Part shown: positions 26,361 to 35,350 of the stretch, in pieces | How the letters are laid out: each line of letters begins with the position of its first letter | Position numbering within the stretch: the stretch's first letter is position 1 | DNA from: CBDCYS01 sp965226185 | GTDB taxonomy: Bacteria; Acidobacteriota; Terriglobia; Bryobacterales; UBA6623 | Assembly: GCA_965226185.1 (NCBI GenBank) | Contig: CBDDCT010000006.1 | Coordinates: forward strand, 992,001-1,056,000 | Direction of reading: 5' to 3' | DNA: 64,000 nucleotides | Notes under the pieces: generated by a model | The model's database searches: none | Told to the model about the DNA's origin: nothing | The model's input: the letters and a program-made list of their open reading frames with translations, nothing else | Translations under genes and position numbers: made by a program

Positions 26361-26999
26361 TCAACCTGCCAGGATCGCTTCGCGGGCCGCCTGCTCCAGC
26401 TCATCTAGGGCGTCACTGAAGAAATGGTCGGACGCTTCAATCCACCTCAGCGTCTTGGGCTCGGCGGTTTTCGCGAAAACGGCTTCCATGGTGGAACGCC
26501 GCCCGTGCTCGTCGTTGGTGCTGTGGAGAAAATGCGTGCGGCAGCGGCAAGCGGCGAGAAAATTCCATTCAAAGTGCTCGACCGGCGTACCAACCGCAAG
26601 GAAGCGCTCCACGCCGGAGTCTTCGCCGCAAACGACGCGCAGCCCGGCCCGCGAACCAAAAGAAAACCCCGCCGCCAGCAGCGGCAGGCCCGGGTGGTGG
26701 CTGGCGGCATAACGCAGCGCGGCGCGGACATCGTCCTGCTCGCCGATGCCTTCGTCGTAGGCGCCGGCGCTTTGGCCGACGCCCCGAAAGTTGAACCGCA
26801 CGGCCACAGCCCCGGCCTTGCGAGCCGCCCGGGCCAGCCGGAAAACCACCTTGTTGTGCATCGTCCCGCCATGGAGCGGGTGCGGGTGGCAAATCACGGC
26901 CACGCGCTCGGCCGGGGTCCCATCGTCGGGACCCTCGATGAGGGCTTCCAGCTTTCCGGCGGGACCGTCAAGGAAAGTTGATTCCAGCAGGCGAGTCAC
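26361..26999 (-). CDS. alpha/beta hydrolase (dienelactone-hydrolase-like, COG2945 type)
   Basis: 212 residues; GTG start at 26999 preceded by GGAG. The fold shows AVICHPHPLHGGTMHNKVV (typical loop after strand 3), VRFNFRGVGQSAGAYDEG, the nucleophile elbow AAGFSFGSRAG (Ser in G-x-S-x-G), 'LHSTNDEHG' (acid) and 'IEASDHFF' (His). The family hydrolyses small esters; the substrate is unknown. It follows yajQ by 17 bp on the same strand, suggesting one transcript. Confidence 0.88.
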   Translation of the reverse strand: MTRLLESTFLDGPAGKLEALIEGPDDGTPAERVAVICHPHPLHGGTMHNKVVFRLARAARKAGAVAVRFNFRGVGQSAGAYDEGIGEQDDVRAALRYAASHHPGLPLLAAGFSFGSRAGLRVVCGEDSGVERFLAVGTPVEHFEWNFLAACRCRTHFLHSTNDEHGRRSTMEAVFAKTAEPKTLRWIEASDHFFSDALDELEQAAREAILAG

Positions 27000-27016
27000 G
27001 GATGATCTCCGATCCG

Positions 27017-27517
27017 TCAGTTGGTGCGGTAGTTGGTGAACTCCAGGTGGATGTCAAAGTCTTTTTCCTTGACCATCGCCATCACGTTTTGCAGGTCGTC
27101 GCGTTTCTTGCCGCTGACGCGCACTTGATCGCCTTGAATCGAGGACTGCACCTTGAGCTTGGCGTTCTTGATGAGCTTGACGATTTCGCGGGCCTTTTCG
27201 ATGGGAATTCCTTGTTGCAAACGGATCTCTTGAACCAGCGACGACCCGGCGGACGGTTGCGGCTCGGCGTGAACCAGGCCCTTGAGCGGGACCTTCCGGC
27301 GAACGAGTTTTTGTTCGAGGATCTCGACGACCGAGCGGCGGCTGAAATCGTCCGGAGCTCGGACGACGATCTTGGACTCGGCTTCGTCGAGCTCGATCGA
27401 ACTCTTCGTGGATTTCAAGTCGTAGCGGGTGCGGATTTCCTTACTCGCCTGATGGACGGCGTTGTTGACTTCTTGCAAATCGATTTGAGAAACGATGTCG
27501 AAGCTGTTGGTTGGCAT
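27017..27517 (-). CDS. yajQ: YajQ-family nucleotide-binding protein
   Basis: 166 residues, the standard length. It shows the conserved start MPTNSFDIVSQIDLQEVNNA, 'EIRTRYDLKSTKSSIELDE', 'SAGSSLVQEIRLQQGIPIEKAREIVKLIK' and 'KVQSSIQGDQVRVSGKKRDDLQ'. Members bind nucleotides; some bind cyclic di-GMP and act as transcription cofactors. The cytoplasmic protein lies in a run of minus-strand genes (dacB, response regulator, yajQ, hydrolase). Confidence 0.95.
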   Translation of the reverse strand: MPTNSFDIVSQIDLQEVNNAVHQASKEIRTRYDLKSTKSSIELDEAESKIVVRAPDDFSRRSVVEILEQKLVRRKVPLKGLVHAEPQPSAGSSLVQEIRLQQGIPIEKAREIVKLIKNAKLKVQSSIQGDQVRVSGKKRDDLQNVMAMVKEKDFDIHLEFTNYRTN

Positions 27518-27567
27518 GGTTGTTGGTTGTCGGACATCGGCGCTCCCTTGCGGTCGCGGCTCGGAGG

Positions 27568-28323
27568 CTACTTTTCCCGCAGGGTCTCCATGACGCGCTC
27601 GGTGACGCGCTCGATGATAGCAGGTACGGCGGCTTCGAGGACTTCGGCCACAACAGCTCGGACGCGTTCTTTCCGGGCGGCCGATTCGCCGCGATGCCGC
27701 ATGGCCTGCTCGACAACGAGTGCGAATTCGTCGACGGCTTGCTCTTCGGTGCCGCCGCCATTTGAGGAGTGCGCGGATGGTGACACGGCGGCGGAGACTG
27801 ACTCCTCTCCAGTGGGCGGCTCCGATTCTTCCGGTATGGCTGACGGCCCAGGCGCTGCGGGGTCCCCCTCAAACACCGCAGTGGTCGCGGATTCCGGGGT
27901 GCCGGAAGGCTCCGGAGAAGCCGCCGAGGAAAACTCAGCGGCGGCCGGGCCGGCGCTGCCGTTACTCAGCAACGCCTGAACGGTTTGGATGACAGTTGCG
28001 GGGTCGAGCGGCTTGTGGAGAACGCCGTCCGATAGCGCACTGTCGGCTTCGACGTCGCTGGGAGCCTCCATGGCGCCGGCGAGCAAGACGACTTTAACGT
28101 GCGCGAGTTCGGGTCGCGACTTGATGTGTTCACGGATCTCGAGGCCGGAGCGGCCTGGCAGCTTCCTGTCGACGATCACTAAGTCCGGCGGCTGCGCGGC
28201 GAGGAGATCAAGAACTTCCTCGCCGCTGTCGGCAAGGACGACCTCATGGCCTTCTTCGGTGAGGATTTCCCTTCCCATCCGCCGGGCGTGCGGATTATCG
28301 TCGGCGATGAGGATGCGGCTCAT
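27568..28323 (-). CDS. response regulator with receiver domain and long variable C-terminus
   Basis: About 251 residues from the ATG at 28323 (MSRILIADDNPHARRMGREI). Receiver domain 1-120: acid pocket DD at 8-9, phospho-acceptor in LVIVDRKLPG, and the Lys region 'GVLHKPLDP'. It is followed by a Pro/Ser/Glu/Ala-rich linker (about 125-200). A short helical tail of 40-50 residues (RERVRAVVAEVLEAAVPAI, ERVTERVMETLREK) resembles the tail seen in acidobacterial and deltaproteobacterial receivers. No DNA-binding domain is present, so it probably works by protein contact. Confidence 0.82.
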   Translation of the reverse strand: MSRILIADDNPHARRMGREILTEEGHEVVLADSGEEVLDLLAAQPPDLVIVDRKLPGRSGLEIREHIKSRPELAHVKVVLLAGAMEAPSDVEADSALSDGVLHKPLDPATVIQTVQALLSNGSAGPAAAEFSSAASPEPSGTPESATTAVFEGDPAAPGPSAIPEESEPPTGEESVSAAVSPSAHSSNGGGTEEQAVDEFALVVEQAMRHRGESAARKERVRAVVAEVLEAAVPAIIERVTERVMETLREK

Positions 28324-28416
28324 GGATGATTGGAGCGAGCGAAGCGCGGCCACGCCCATCACATAGTGTACAAAGGGGGCGTCCGAATGATTTCACCCGA
28401 TTCCCCGAACAACGGG

Positions 28417-30030
28417 CTAAGGACTCGACGGCTGCGCGGCGCCGGGCGTCGTGCTGCCCTCGATCGTCTCGGGCAGCGGCCGAATTAACGCGACGCAGAT
28501 TCTGTCGGCCAGGCTGCGAACATAGGACGCCTGCACGCCGTAGTTGTTCGTCATGACCGAGAACGCGAGGTGACGCCCGTCTTCGGTGGTGGCATAGCCG
28601 GAGATCGCCGTGACGTGCGCCAGCGTGCCGGTTTTCGCGCGGATCAGACCGCGGGCTGGGGTCTTCGAGAATCGCCAATCGAGCGTGCCGTCCTCACCGG
28701 CGATCGGCAGCGTGCTGACAAAGACGTCCCGATGGGGTGAGTTCCAGACGTAGCTGAGCAGCTTCACGGTAGCTTCGGGGCTGACCAGATTCCTCCGTGA
28801 CAATCCGGAGGCGTCGTTGAGCTGAAACTCGTCCGGGATGAGGCCGGCTTCTTTCAAGAAGTCTTTGAGCTCCAACAGCCCCGCTTGGAAGCTCCCTACG
28901 CCGCGCTGCCGGAAGCCGACTTCACGGAGCAACATTTCGGCGTGCAGGTTCTGGCTCTCTTTGTTGATGATGCGCAGGCTCTCGATCAGGGTCGCGGAGC
29001 GCAACTCGGCCAGCTTGGTTGCGTAAGTCTTGACCTTGGGTTCCGGAACCCGCTTCAGGCTGGAGAACTCGTGCGGCAGAGCGTGCCTTGCCGCGGGAGC
29101 CCCGGTAACTTCCACGCCTCTGCGTTCGAGTTCTTGCTGCAACGCCACGGCGGTAAACAGCGCCGGGTCATCGACGGCAATGGAAAGCGTCCTGCCGCTG
29201 GAGCGGATCGAGATGTCACCCCAAAGATTCAGTTTTCGCGACCCCGCATTGCGCCGGAGATTGAGGCCCTTCGCGACCGTGCGCGTGGGGGCTGTCCAGA
29301 GGCGGTTTTCGAGCGACAGGTAGGGAATGTCAGGCTTGAAGCTAACGCGGGCCAGCGAGCGAGAGGTCAGCGCCGGGAGTACCCGAAGCTTGACCAGGTT
29401 GTCGTTGAACGAAAGCGCGCTAACGGGAGCCCCGTAGCCCCAGGTGGCGTCATCCATCGACCAGCCAGGCGAGTATTTTTGCCAAACGTAGCGGGTGTCG
29501 TCGCCGACAATGTCCCCCTCGATCTTGCGAATGCCGCTATTGACTACCTGTGCGGCAAGTTCCTTAATGGGGAGCAGCAGATCCTTGCTGAATTCCTCCT
29601 CCGGGTCGTACGGAATGACCCGGGCGGACAGATTCGGATCTCCCCCGCCCACAATGATAAGGTCGCCCTTCAGAACGTCTTCGAGCAAAGACCCTTCAGT
29701 AACTATAGATGTCGCATATGAATATTCCGGCCCTAGCCGAAATAGCCCGAGAGCTGTTGAAAACAGCTTGGCGTTGGAAGCGGGCAGGAACAGCTTTACA
29801 GCGTTGTTTTCGTAGACCGTGTCGCCGGTTGCCAGGTCGACGACTTTGATGCCCCAGAAGGCACGCTTGGCGACTTTGGCGGTGAGGATCTCTGCTATGT
29901 CGTCCCCTAAGGCTGAAGCGCCGGCCGACGGTCGAAGGAAAACCAACCCGAGCGCACAAAAAATCGCCGGGGCCAAACGGATCCAGGTGGACTTGGCTCG
30001 GTACCGCTCTCTAACACGGACCAGCCGCAA
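28417..30030 (-). CDS. dacB: D-alanyl-D-alanine carboxypeptidase/endopeptidase (PBP4, peptidase S13)
   Basis: About 537 residues. The signal segment is WIRLAPAIFCALGLVFLRPS, then ASALGDD. Penicillin-binding motifs are SxxK in LPASNAKLFSTA, SxN in NKESQNLHAEML and KTG in IRAKTGTLAHVTAISG. The insert domain of class C PBPs is present. It trims or opens peptidoglycan cross-links in the periplasm. No ATG is available; TTG 30030 is a best guess, since the region further upstream is a pair of repeats at 30045-30199. That pair may have displaced the original start. Confidence 0.88.
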   Translation of the reverse strand: MRLVRVRERYRAKSTWIRLAPAIFCALGLVFLRPSAGASALGDDIAEILTAKVAKRAFWGIKVVDLATGDTVYENNAVKLFLPASNAKLFSTALGLFRLGPEYSYATSIVTEGSLLEDVLKGDLIIVGGGDPNLSARVIPYDPEEEFSKDLLLPIKELAAQVVNSGIRKIEGDIVGDDTRYVWQKYSPGWSMDDATWGYGAPVSALSFNDNLVKLRVLPALTSRSLARVSFKPDIPYLSLENRLWTAPTRTVAKGLNLRRNAGSRKLNLWGDISIRSSGRTLSIAVDDPALFTAVALQQELERRGVEVTGAPAARHALPHEFSSLKRVPEPKVKTYATKLAELRSATLIESLRIINKESQNLHAEMLLREVGFRQRGVGSFQAGLLELKDFLKEAGLIPDEFQLNDASGLSRRNLVSPEATVKLLSYVWNSPHRDVFVSTLPIAGEDGTLDWRFSKTPARGLIRAKTGTLAHVTAISGYATTEDGRHLAFSVMTNNYGVQASYVRSLADRICVALIRPLPETIEGSTTPGAAQPSSP

Positions 30031-30044
30031 CCAAATAAGGCGGC

Positions 30045-30094
30045 GACGTGGCGTGAGCGTCCACGCTTGCCGCAAACCGATTCGTCGGTTTGTT
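30045..30094 (+). repeat. two-hairpin repeat, copy 1 (variant second stem)
   Basis: The layout is gacgtggcgtg, a small stem agcg-TCCA-cgct, ttgccg, then stem caaaccga-TTCG-tcggtttg (30073-30092) and tt. The second stem differs from copies 3 and 4 (cgcctcga/tcgaggcg), but both strands have changed so that pairing is kept. It lies head-to-head with copy 2, upstream of dacB. Confidence 0.7.
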
Positions 30095-30149
30095 CGGCCC
30101 CCGGGCGCGGCATCCGGCCCCCAGACAACGGATCCCATTCCTGGCCGGC

Positions 30150-30199
30150 AACGCCTCGACGAATCGAGGCGCGGCAAACCTGGAGGTTCACGCCACGTC
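30150..30199 (-). repeat. two-hairpin repeat, copy 2 (variant first stem)
   Basis: On the minus strand: gacgtggcgtg, first stem aacc-TCCA-ggtt (replacing agcg/cgct with pairing kept), ttgccg, second stem cgcctcga-TTCG-tcgaggcg. It is inverted relative to copy 1; about 55 bases separate them. Confidence 0.7.
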
Positions 30200-30403
30200 G
30201 CTGCCCAGGCGCTGACCCACCTGCCGAATCTTTCTGCCATGACCGGCAAGGACTTGACTATCCAGGTGCTCACCGTCGCGGCTCCGAAAGCTCCCCGCTG
30301 TGTGCCGATCTGCTTGCGCTGATGACTGACACTGTTTCCCGAGCCCCGGTCGAATGAGGCCGCGCGTCGACTTCGATCTGTGGATTCTGAGGTTCCACTG
30401 GGA

Positions 30404-31372
30404 TCACAGCTTGCGGGCCATCGTTTTGGCGAAGTAGGTCAGAATCAGATCCGCGCCGGCCCGCTTGATCGAGGTGAGCGACTCGGCCATCACGCGTTCG
30501 AGGTCAACCCACCCGTTGCGTCCAGCGGCCATGATCATCGAGTATTCGCCACTGACTTGGTAAGCGGCGACGGGCAGATCGAACTCCTGTTTGGCGCGAT
30601 AAATGACGTCCAGATAAGGCATGGCGGGCTTGACCATAATCATGTCGGCCCCTTCCTCAATGTCAAGCTCGATTTCTCGCATCGCCTCGCGCTGGTTGGC
30701 CGGGTCCATTTGATAACCGCGGCGGTCGCCGAACTGCGGCGCCGATTCAGCCGCTTCCCGGAATGGGCCGTAAAACGCCGATGCATATTTGGCGGAATAG
30801 GCGAGAATCGGAATGTTTTGCAAGCCCTCGTCGTCGAGGGTTTCGCGGATTGCACCGATACGGCCGTCCATCATGTCCGACGGCGCGATGATGTCGGCGC
30901 CGGCTGTAGCTTGTGCCAGGGCGGTCTTGCCAAGAAGTTCGAGAGTGGCGTCATTGTCGACGTCCTGACCGGCGATGTGACCGCAGTGCCCATGGCTGGT
31001 GTACTCGCACAAACAACAATCGGCGATGACCAGCAGATCCTTGACCTCGCGCTTGATGGCCCGAATCGCGCGCTGAACGATTCCGTCGTCGGCATAAGCG
31101 CCAGATCCTTCGGGATCTTTCGACTCGGGAAGGCCGAACAAGATGACCGCCGGAATGCCGAGCGAGGCGACCTCGCGGCACTCTTCGACGATCTGGTCCA
31201 GCGACATTTGGTAGTTGCCGGGCATGGCTTCGATTTCCCGCTTGACACCCTCGCCGGGACAGACGAAAAGCGGATAAACGAAGTCCGCCGGCGCAAGCCG
31301 TGTCTCCCTCACCATGCTGCGAAGCAGCTCGCTCGAGCGAAGCCTCCTGGGACGGTGAATCGGGAAGGGCAT
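30404..31372 (-). CDS. hemB: delta-aminolevulinic acid dehydratase (porphobilinogen synthase)
   Basis: 322 residues; joins two 5-aminolevulinate molecules to porphobilinogen in haem synthesis. The active site has two lysines, in AYSAKYASAFYGP and MIMVKPAMPYLD. The zinc-binding cysteines are in ADCCLCEYTSHGHCG, so this is the zinc type. 'APSDMMDGRIGAIR' and 'YQVSGEYSM' also match. The ATG at 31372 is well placed. Its 3' end is about 370 bp from the dacB start. Confidence 0.96.
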   Translation of the reverse strand: MPFPIHRPRRLRSSELLRSMVRETRLAPADFVYPLFVCPGEGVKREIEAMPGNYQMSLDQIVEECREVASLGIPAVILFGLPESKDPEGSGAYADDGIVQRAIRAIKREVKDLLVIADCCLCEYTSHGHCGHIAGQDVDNDATLELLGKTALAQATAGADIIAPSDMMDGRIGAIRETLDDEGLQNIPILAYSAKYASAFYGPFREAAESAPQFGDRRGYQMDPANQREAMREIELDIEEGADMIMVKPAMPYLDVIYRAKQEFDLPVAAYQVSGEYSMIMAAGRNGWVDLERVMAESLTSIKRAGADLILTYFAKTMARKL

Positions 31373-31639
31373 GTGTCTATTTTAGTCGCCGGGCCGCGCG
31401 GGCGTCCCAGTCACGATCATTGTAGCGGTGGCATGCGGGGACCAGGACCAGATCCATCCATCAACCGGCAGTTGTCAGTTCGAGTTGTTGTCGACCTCCC
31501 GTAGCGCGGGAGGTTCGAGTGAGTTTCTCGGGCAGCCCCGAACGCCTTGCGGACGGATTGTGGGCCCGTCGCTTGCGCTCTGGGCTCTGTTCGAGGTGCT
31601 AAAATCGCAGCGTGATCTAGCTGCTGTCCGGAGATTTTC

Positions 31640-33412
31640 ATGAGAACGCTCACTTCCACCATAGCTATCCTCGCTGCAACCCTCGCTTCCTTGTTGTCTT
31701 GTTCGGCGCCCGAGGCCCAGCGGCCGCCCAACATCGTCATCATCCTGAGCGATGACCAAGGATGGGGCGACTTGAGCGTCCATGGAAACACCAACCTTGC
31801 AACCCCCAACATAGATTCGCTCGCTCGGGATGGGGCCTTGTTCGACCGCTTCTACGTTTCAGCCGTATGCTCGCCGACGAGAGCGGAGTTGCTGACCGGG
31901 CGGTATCACGCACGGGGCGGTGTCTACAGCACCTCGACCGGCGGCGAGCGTCTGGATCTGGACGAGAAGACCCTCGGCGATACTTTCAAGGCAGCGGGAT
32001 ATGCGACGGGCGCGTTCGGCAAATGGCATAACGGCACGCAGTATCCCTATCATCCAAACGGCCGCGGCTTCGATGAGTACTATGGCTTCCCGTCCGGCCA
32101 CTGGGGCAACTATTTCAGCCCGATTCTCGAGCACAACGGCGAGCTTGTTCGGGGCAAGGGATTCATCATCGACGACCTAACCGATCATGCCCTGGAGTTT
32201 GTGGAGCAAAACAAAGACCGGCCCTTTCTGTGTTACCTCCCGTACAACACGCCTCATTCGCCCATGCAGGTTCCCGACCGCTTCTACAAGAAGTTCGAGA
32301 ATCTGGAACTGGAAATGCGCAACCGCGACGCCGAGTCCGAGGATGTCCCCAAGACCCGCGCCGCGCTGGCCATGGTCGAAAACATCGACTGGAACGTAGG
32401 CCGCATGCTGCAAAAGCTCGACGAGCTGAAGCTGGCCGAGAACACGATCGTGCTTTATTTCAGCGACAATGGCCCCAACAGTTGGCGCTGGAACGGAGGG
32501 ATGAAAGGACGCAAGGGGTCGACCGATGAAGGGGGCGTTCGAGTTCCCGCGCTGATGCGCTGGCCGGGCCACATTCAGCCGGGAACGAAGATCACGCAAA
32601 TCGCCGCGGCGATCGATCTGCTGCCGACATTCGCCGGCCTGGCAGGAATCCCGGTGGCGGGCGACAAGCCGCTCGATGGTGTCAGCCTCAAGCCGCTGCT
32701 GCTGGGAGACGGCGGCGACTGGCCCGGCCGCATGATCTTCTCCCATTGGCGCGGGAAGGTCAGCGTTCGCACGCAGCGCCACAGGCTTGGGCCTGAAGGC
32801 GGACTTTTCGATATGACGGCCGATCCGGGGCAGCATCACGATGTTGCGAGCGAGTATCCGGAGGTGGCCAAACGGTTGTCCGATGCCCGGGACAAGTGGA
32901 GTCAAGAGCTGCTGCCGGGGCTGCGGGACGACGGCCGACCTTTCCCGGTGGACTATCGTGAGTTTCCAACGACTTGGCTGCCGGCGCGTGACGGGGTAGC
33001 GCATGGCGGAGTGAAGCGCAGCGCCAGGGCGCCCAACTGTTCCTTCTTCACCAACTGGACCAGCACGGAAGACCGCATCACCTGGGATATCGAGGTGGCC
33101 GAGAGCGGCCGCTACGAAGCTTTTGTTTACTACACCTGCGCGGCTGCGGACGTTGGTTCGACTTTCGAGTTAAGTTTCAACGGCGGGCAAGTGGAAGGAA
33201 AAGTGACCGAGGCGCACGATCCGCCGTTGCTTGGCGCCGAGAACGACCGCACGCCGCGTTTTGCCGAGTCGTTGGTGAAAGACTTCAAGCCGCTGCGGAT
33301 CGGCGTCCTGGAGATGAAAGAAGGCCGCGGTGAGTTAGCGCTGCAAGCGACCGGCGTTGCGGGCAAGCAGGTCATGGACGTGCGCTTCGTCAAGTTGACG
33401 CTGCTGAAGTAG
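31640..33412 (+). CDS. lipoprotein formylglycine sulfatase with C-terminal accessory domain
   Basis: 590 residues. A signal with lipobox (LASLLSC21) points to anchoring as a lipoprotein. The sulfatase domain has PPNIVIILSDDQGWGDLS (metal ligands), formylglycine site C77-S-P-T-R, GKWHNGT, FSDNGPN and a 'MTADPGQHHDVASEYPEV' closing region. After about residue 450 an extra beta-rich domain (TNWTSTEDRITWDIEVAESG, YEAFVYYTCAAADVGSTFEL, FVKLTLLK) resembles a carbohydrate-binding module. It probably removes sulfate from a polysaccharide. It is complete, unlike the sulfatase at 16205. Confidence 0.92.
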   Translation: MRTLTSTIAILAATLASLLSCSAPEAQRPPNIVIILSDDQGWGDLSVHGNTNLATPNIDSLARDGALFDRFYVSAVCSPTRAELLTGRYHARGGVYSTSTGGERLDLDEKTLGDTFKAAGYATGAFGKWHNGTQYPYHPNGRGFDEYYGFPSGHWGNYFSPILEHNGELVRGKGFIIDDLTDHALEFVEQNKDRPFLCYLPYNTPHSPMQVPDRFYKKFENLELEMRNRDAESEDVPKTRAALAMVENIDWNVGRMLQKLDELKLAENTIVLYFSDNGPNSWRWNGGMKGRKGSTDEGGVRVPALMRWPGHIQPGTKITQIAAAIDLLPTFAGLAGIPVAGDKPLDGVSLKPLLLGDGGDWPGRMIFSHWRGKVSVRTQRHRLGPEGGLFDMTADPGQHHDVASEYPEVAKRLSDARDKWSQELLPGLRDDGRPFPVDYREFPTTWLPARDGVAHGGVKRSARAPNCSFFTNWTSTEDRITWDIEVAESGRYEAFVYYTCAAADVGSTFELSFNGGQVEGKVTEAHDPPLLGAENDRTPRFAESLVKDFKPLRIGVLEMKEGRGELALQATGVAGKQVMDVRFVKLTLLK

Positions 33413-33503
33413 CCAACGAAGTAGCCAAGAATGAAGTAGACAAAAAGGTGGGCGAGCCAACGGAGCCGCGCGCTGACCCGGCTAGCGGCAAGAGGAGGCG
33501 CAC

Positions 33504-33635
33504 ATGGGGAAGCAACAGTACACCCGCAGGGAACTTCTTTTTTGGGCCGGCGCGGCCTTACCCGCGTGGGGCCTGCGGCGGTACAATCTTCCTGTCGATG
33601 ATCGACCAAACCATCTCGCACCACAAGATCACTGA
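33504..33635 (+). pseudogene. second orphan twin-arginine-type leader
   Basis: A strong ribosome site (agaggagg) precedes ATG 33504, giving MGKQQYTRRELLFWAGAALP. This is the basic Tat motif and hydrophobic core, but after about 25 residues the frame runs into unrelated sequence and stops at 33635. The start of another gene (kinase fragment, 33598) is overlaid. The leader looks like the 5' stub of a deleted exported protein. Confidence 0.5.
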
Positions 33636-33660
33636 GAAGCTCGCGGAAGAGCCCCTTTGA
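33598..33660 (+). pseudogene. N-terminal fragment of a serine/threonine protein kinase
   Basis: ATG 33598 gives MIDQTISHHKITEKLAEEPL and stops. Acidobacterial Hanks-type kinases typically begin 'MIGQTISHYKI.EKLG.GGMG', so the first 15 residues match and then the glycine loop is missing. The gene was cut right at the nucleotide-binding loop. The remaining gap 33661-33769 has no feature. Confidence 0.55.
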
Positions 33661-33769
33661 TTAACGTGGCCCTCATCCGTCTGTTTCTACGCTGATACTA
33701 GTAGGGAGACGGTGTCCAAAGTACCGGCACCGCCCCGGCTGTTCACAACGGAGGGTGGGAGGTATTGCT

Positions 33770-35350
33770 GTGAACCACACTCACCGAGCTGCGGCTGTCT
33801 GGCTGCTGGCTGCTGTCACCACTATCGGGGCCTCACACGCACAGACCCCAGAGCCCCTCGATATCCGAACCGGTGTCTATCGAGGGCGGTCTGTGACGTA
33901 TCAGGTTATCGATGGGCTGGCCGTGGTTGAGGGCGATATTATTCTCGGTACGCCGGAGGAATTGGAGCCTCCGAAGGGGCCGCAGGTCATCAAGGAACTG
34001 GATACTCGGAAGGAAGCGGTAGCGATCAGTGACCCGGAGAGTCTGTGGCCCGAAGGCGTTGTCCCCTACGTCATTGATTCGAATCTGCCCAAGCGACAGC
34101 GTGTTCTTGACGCCATCCAGCATTGGAACAACAACACTTTGATCCGGTTAACCGCGAGAACAAATGAGCCGAACTGGGTTCGCTTCGTCTCGACCGGAAG
34201 TGGTGGTCTGTGTACATCGTTTGTCGGGATGGTGGGCGGTGAGCAGAATGTGTCTCTTCAAGACGATTGTGGCGTAGGGGCCACCATTCATGAGATTGGA
34301 CACGCAGTGGGCCTTTTTCACGAGCAAGGACGCGAAGATCGAGACAACCATGTCAATGTGCTGTTCGACAATATCGACAAGCGGTTCAGCTCCGCGTTCA
34401 CCCAACGTATCAGGACAGGAGATGACATTGGACAGTACGACCACGGCTCAATCATGCACTACTCGGCGTTTCTGTTCTCTCGGAACAATCTGCCGAGCAT
34501 GGAAACCATCCCGCCTGGAATGGTCATGGGGCAACGCGATGGTCTGGCGGCTGGTGACATCGACGGGGTGAGTCGTCTGTATGGCCAGACCCCGACTAAG
34601 ACGACAATTTCAACAAACCCCCAGGGACTTCAGATCAGGGTGGATGGCATGGTGTTCACCGCGCCGCAGAGTTTTGACTGGTCGCGGGGGACCAGCCACA
34701 CCATTAGTGTTCCATCGCCGCAAGGGGATAATAGTGAGCGCTTTCTGTTCGGGAAGTGGAGTGACGGCGGCGGGCAGACCCACAACGTGATAGTGTCTTC
34801 TTCGACCACGGTTTTCACGGCTCATTTCATTCAGCAGTTCAAAATTGAGACGGGCTCCCTGCCACGTGGGAGTGGAACTGTGACGATTAGCCCCTTTTCC
34901 CCTAACGGCTTCTACGCGGCGCGAACATCTGTCGAAGCAACAGCGAATGCGGGGGAGGGATTTTCGTTCCAAGCATGGCGGGGTCCCACTCTGGCAGGGT
35001 TCCACGGGTTTTCTGGAAATCCAGCGCGGTTTCCGGTCATCTTTCCGGGGCTAAACTACACGGGCGTCTTCACACAAGCTCCGCTGACAACCATTGCAAC
35101 AAACTTCCCCGGGCGTCGGGTCGTCGTGGATGGTGACACGTATTGGTTACCGTTCAGCTTTCGGTGGGCCGTCGGCACCACGCATATGATCGGGGTGGAA
35201 GATGCCATTCAGGGCGAGCCTTCCGGGGTGAGCCGTTGGGTTTTCAAGGAGTGGAGTGACGGCGGCGCAGTGACACACAACATAACTGTGTCCGAAGACG
35301 TCTCAACCCGGATTTCCACTTTAGTTTCGGTTCTGCTAACCATCGGGTGA
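33770..35350 (+). CDS. secreted astacin-family (M12A) zinc metalloprotease, 3' end cut by IS1380
   Basis: GTG 33770 is preceded by GGAGG and begins MNHTHRAAAVWLLAAVTTIG, a signal peptide. The propeptide-like segment and 'WPEGVVPYVIDSNLPKRQRV' are followed by the zinc site HEIGHAVGLFHEQGRED (HExxHxxGxxHE) and the Met-turn SIMHYSAF. The catalytic domain is about 190 residues. Repeated beta-rich units follow (TTISTNPQGLQIRVDG, TTIATNFPGRRVVVDG; each with FKEWSDGG/FGKWSDGG), like adhesion or binding repeats. At 35307 the IS left end begins, so the final 14 codons are IS sequence and the natural C-terminus is lost. Confidence 0.85.
   Translation: MNHTHRAAAVWLLAAVTTIGASHAQTPEPLDIRTGVYRGRSVTYQVIDGLAVVEGDIILGTPEELEPPKGPQVIKELDTRKEAVAISDPESLWPEGVVPYVIDSNLPKRQRVLDAIQHWNNNTLIRLTARTNEPNWVRFVSTGSGGLCTSFVGMVGGEQNVSLQDDCGVGATIHEIGHAVGLFHEQGREDRDNHVNVLFDNIDKRFSSAFTQRIRTGDDIGQYDHGSIMHYSAFLFSRNNLPSMETIPPGMVMGQRDGLAAGDIDGVSRLYGQTPTKTTISTNPQGLQIRVDGMVFTAPQSFDWSRGTSHTISVPSPQGDNSERFLFGKWSDGGGQTHNVIVSSSTTVFTAHFIQQFKIETGSLPRGSGTVTISPFSPNGFYAARTSVEATANAGEGFSFQAWRGPTLAGFHGFSGNPARFPVIFPGLNYTGVFTQAPLTTIATNFPGRRVVVDGDTYWLPFSFRWAVGTTHMIGVEDAIQGEPSGVSRWVFKEWSDGGAVTHNITVSEDVSTRISTLVSVLLTIG

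Noticed and set aside
30045..30199. Coding extension of dacB through the hairpin repeats
   Set aside because: The frame is open through both repeats, but the peptide is only translated repeat sequence; the peptidase begins at its signal segment.
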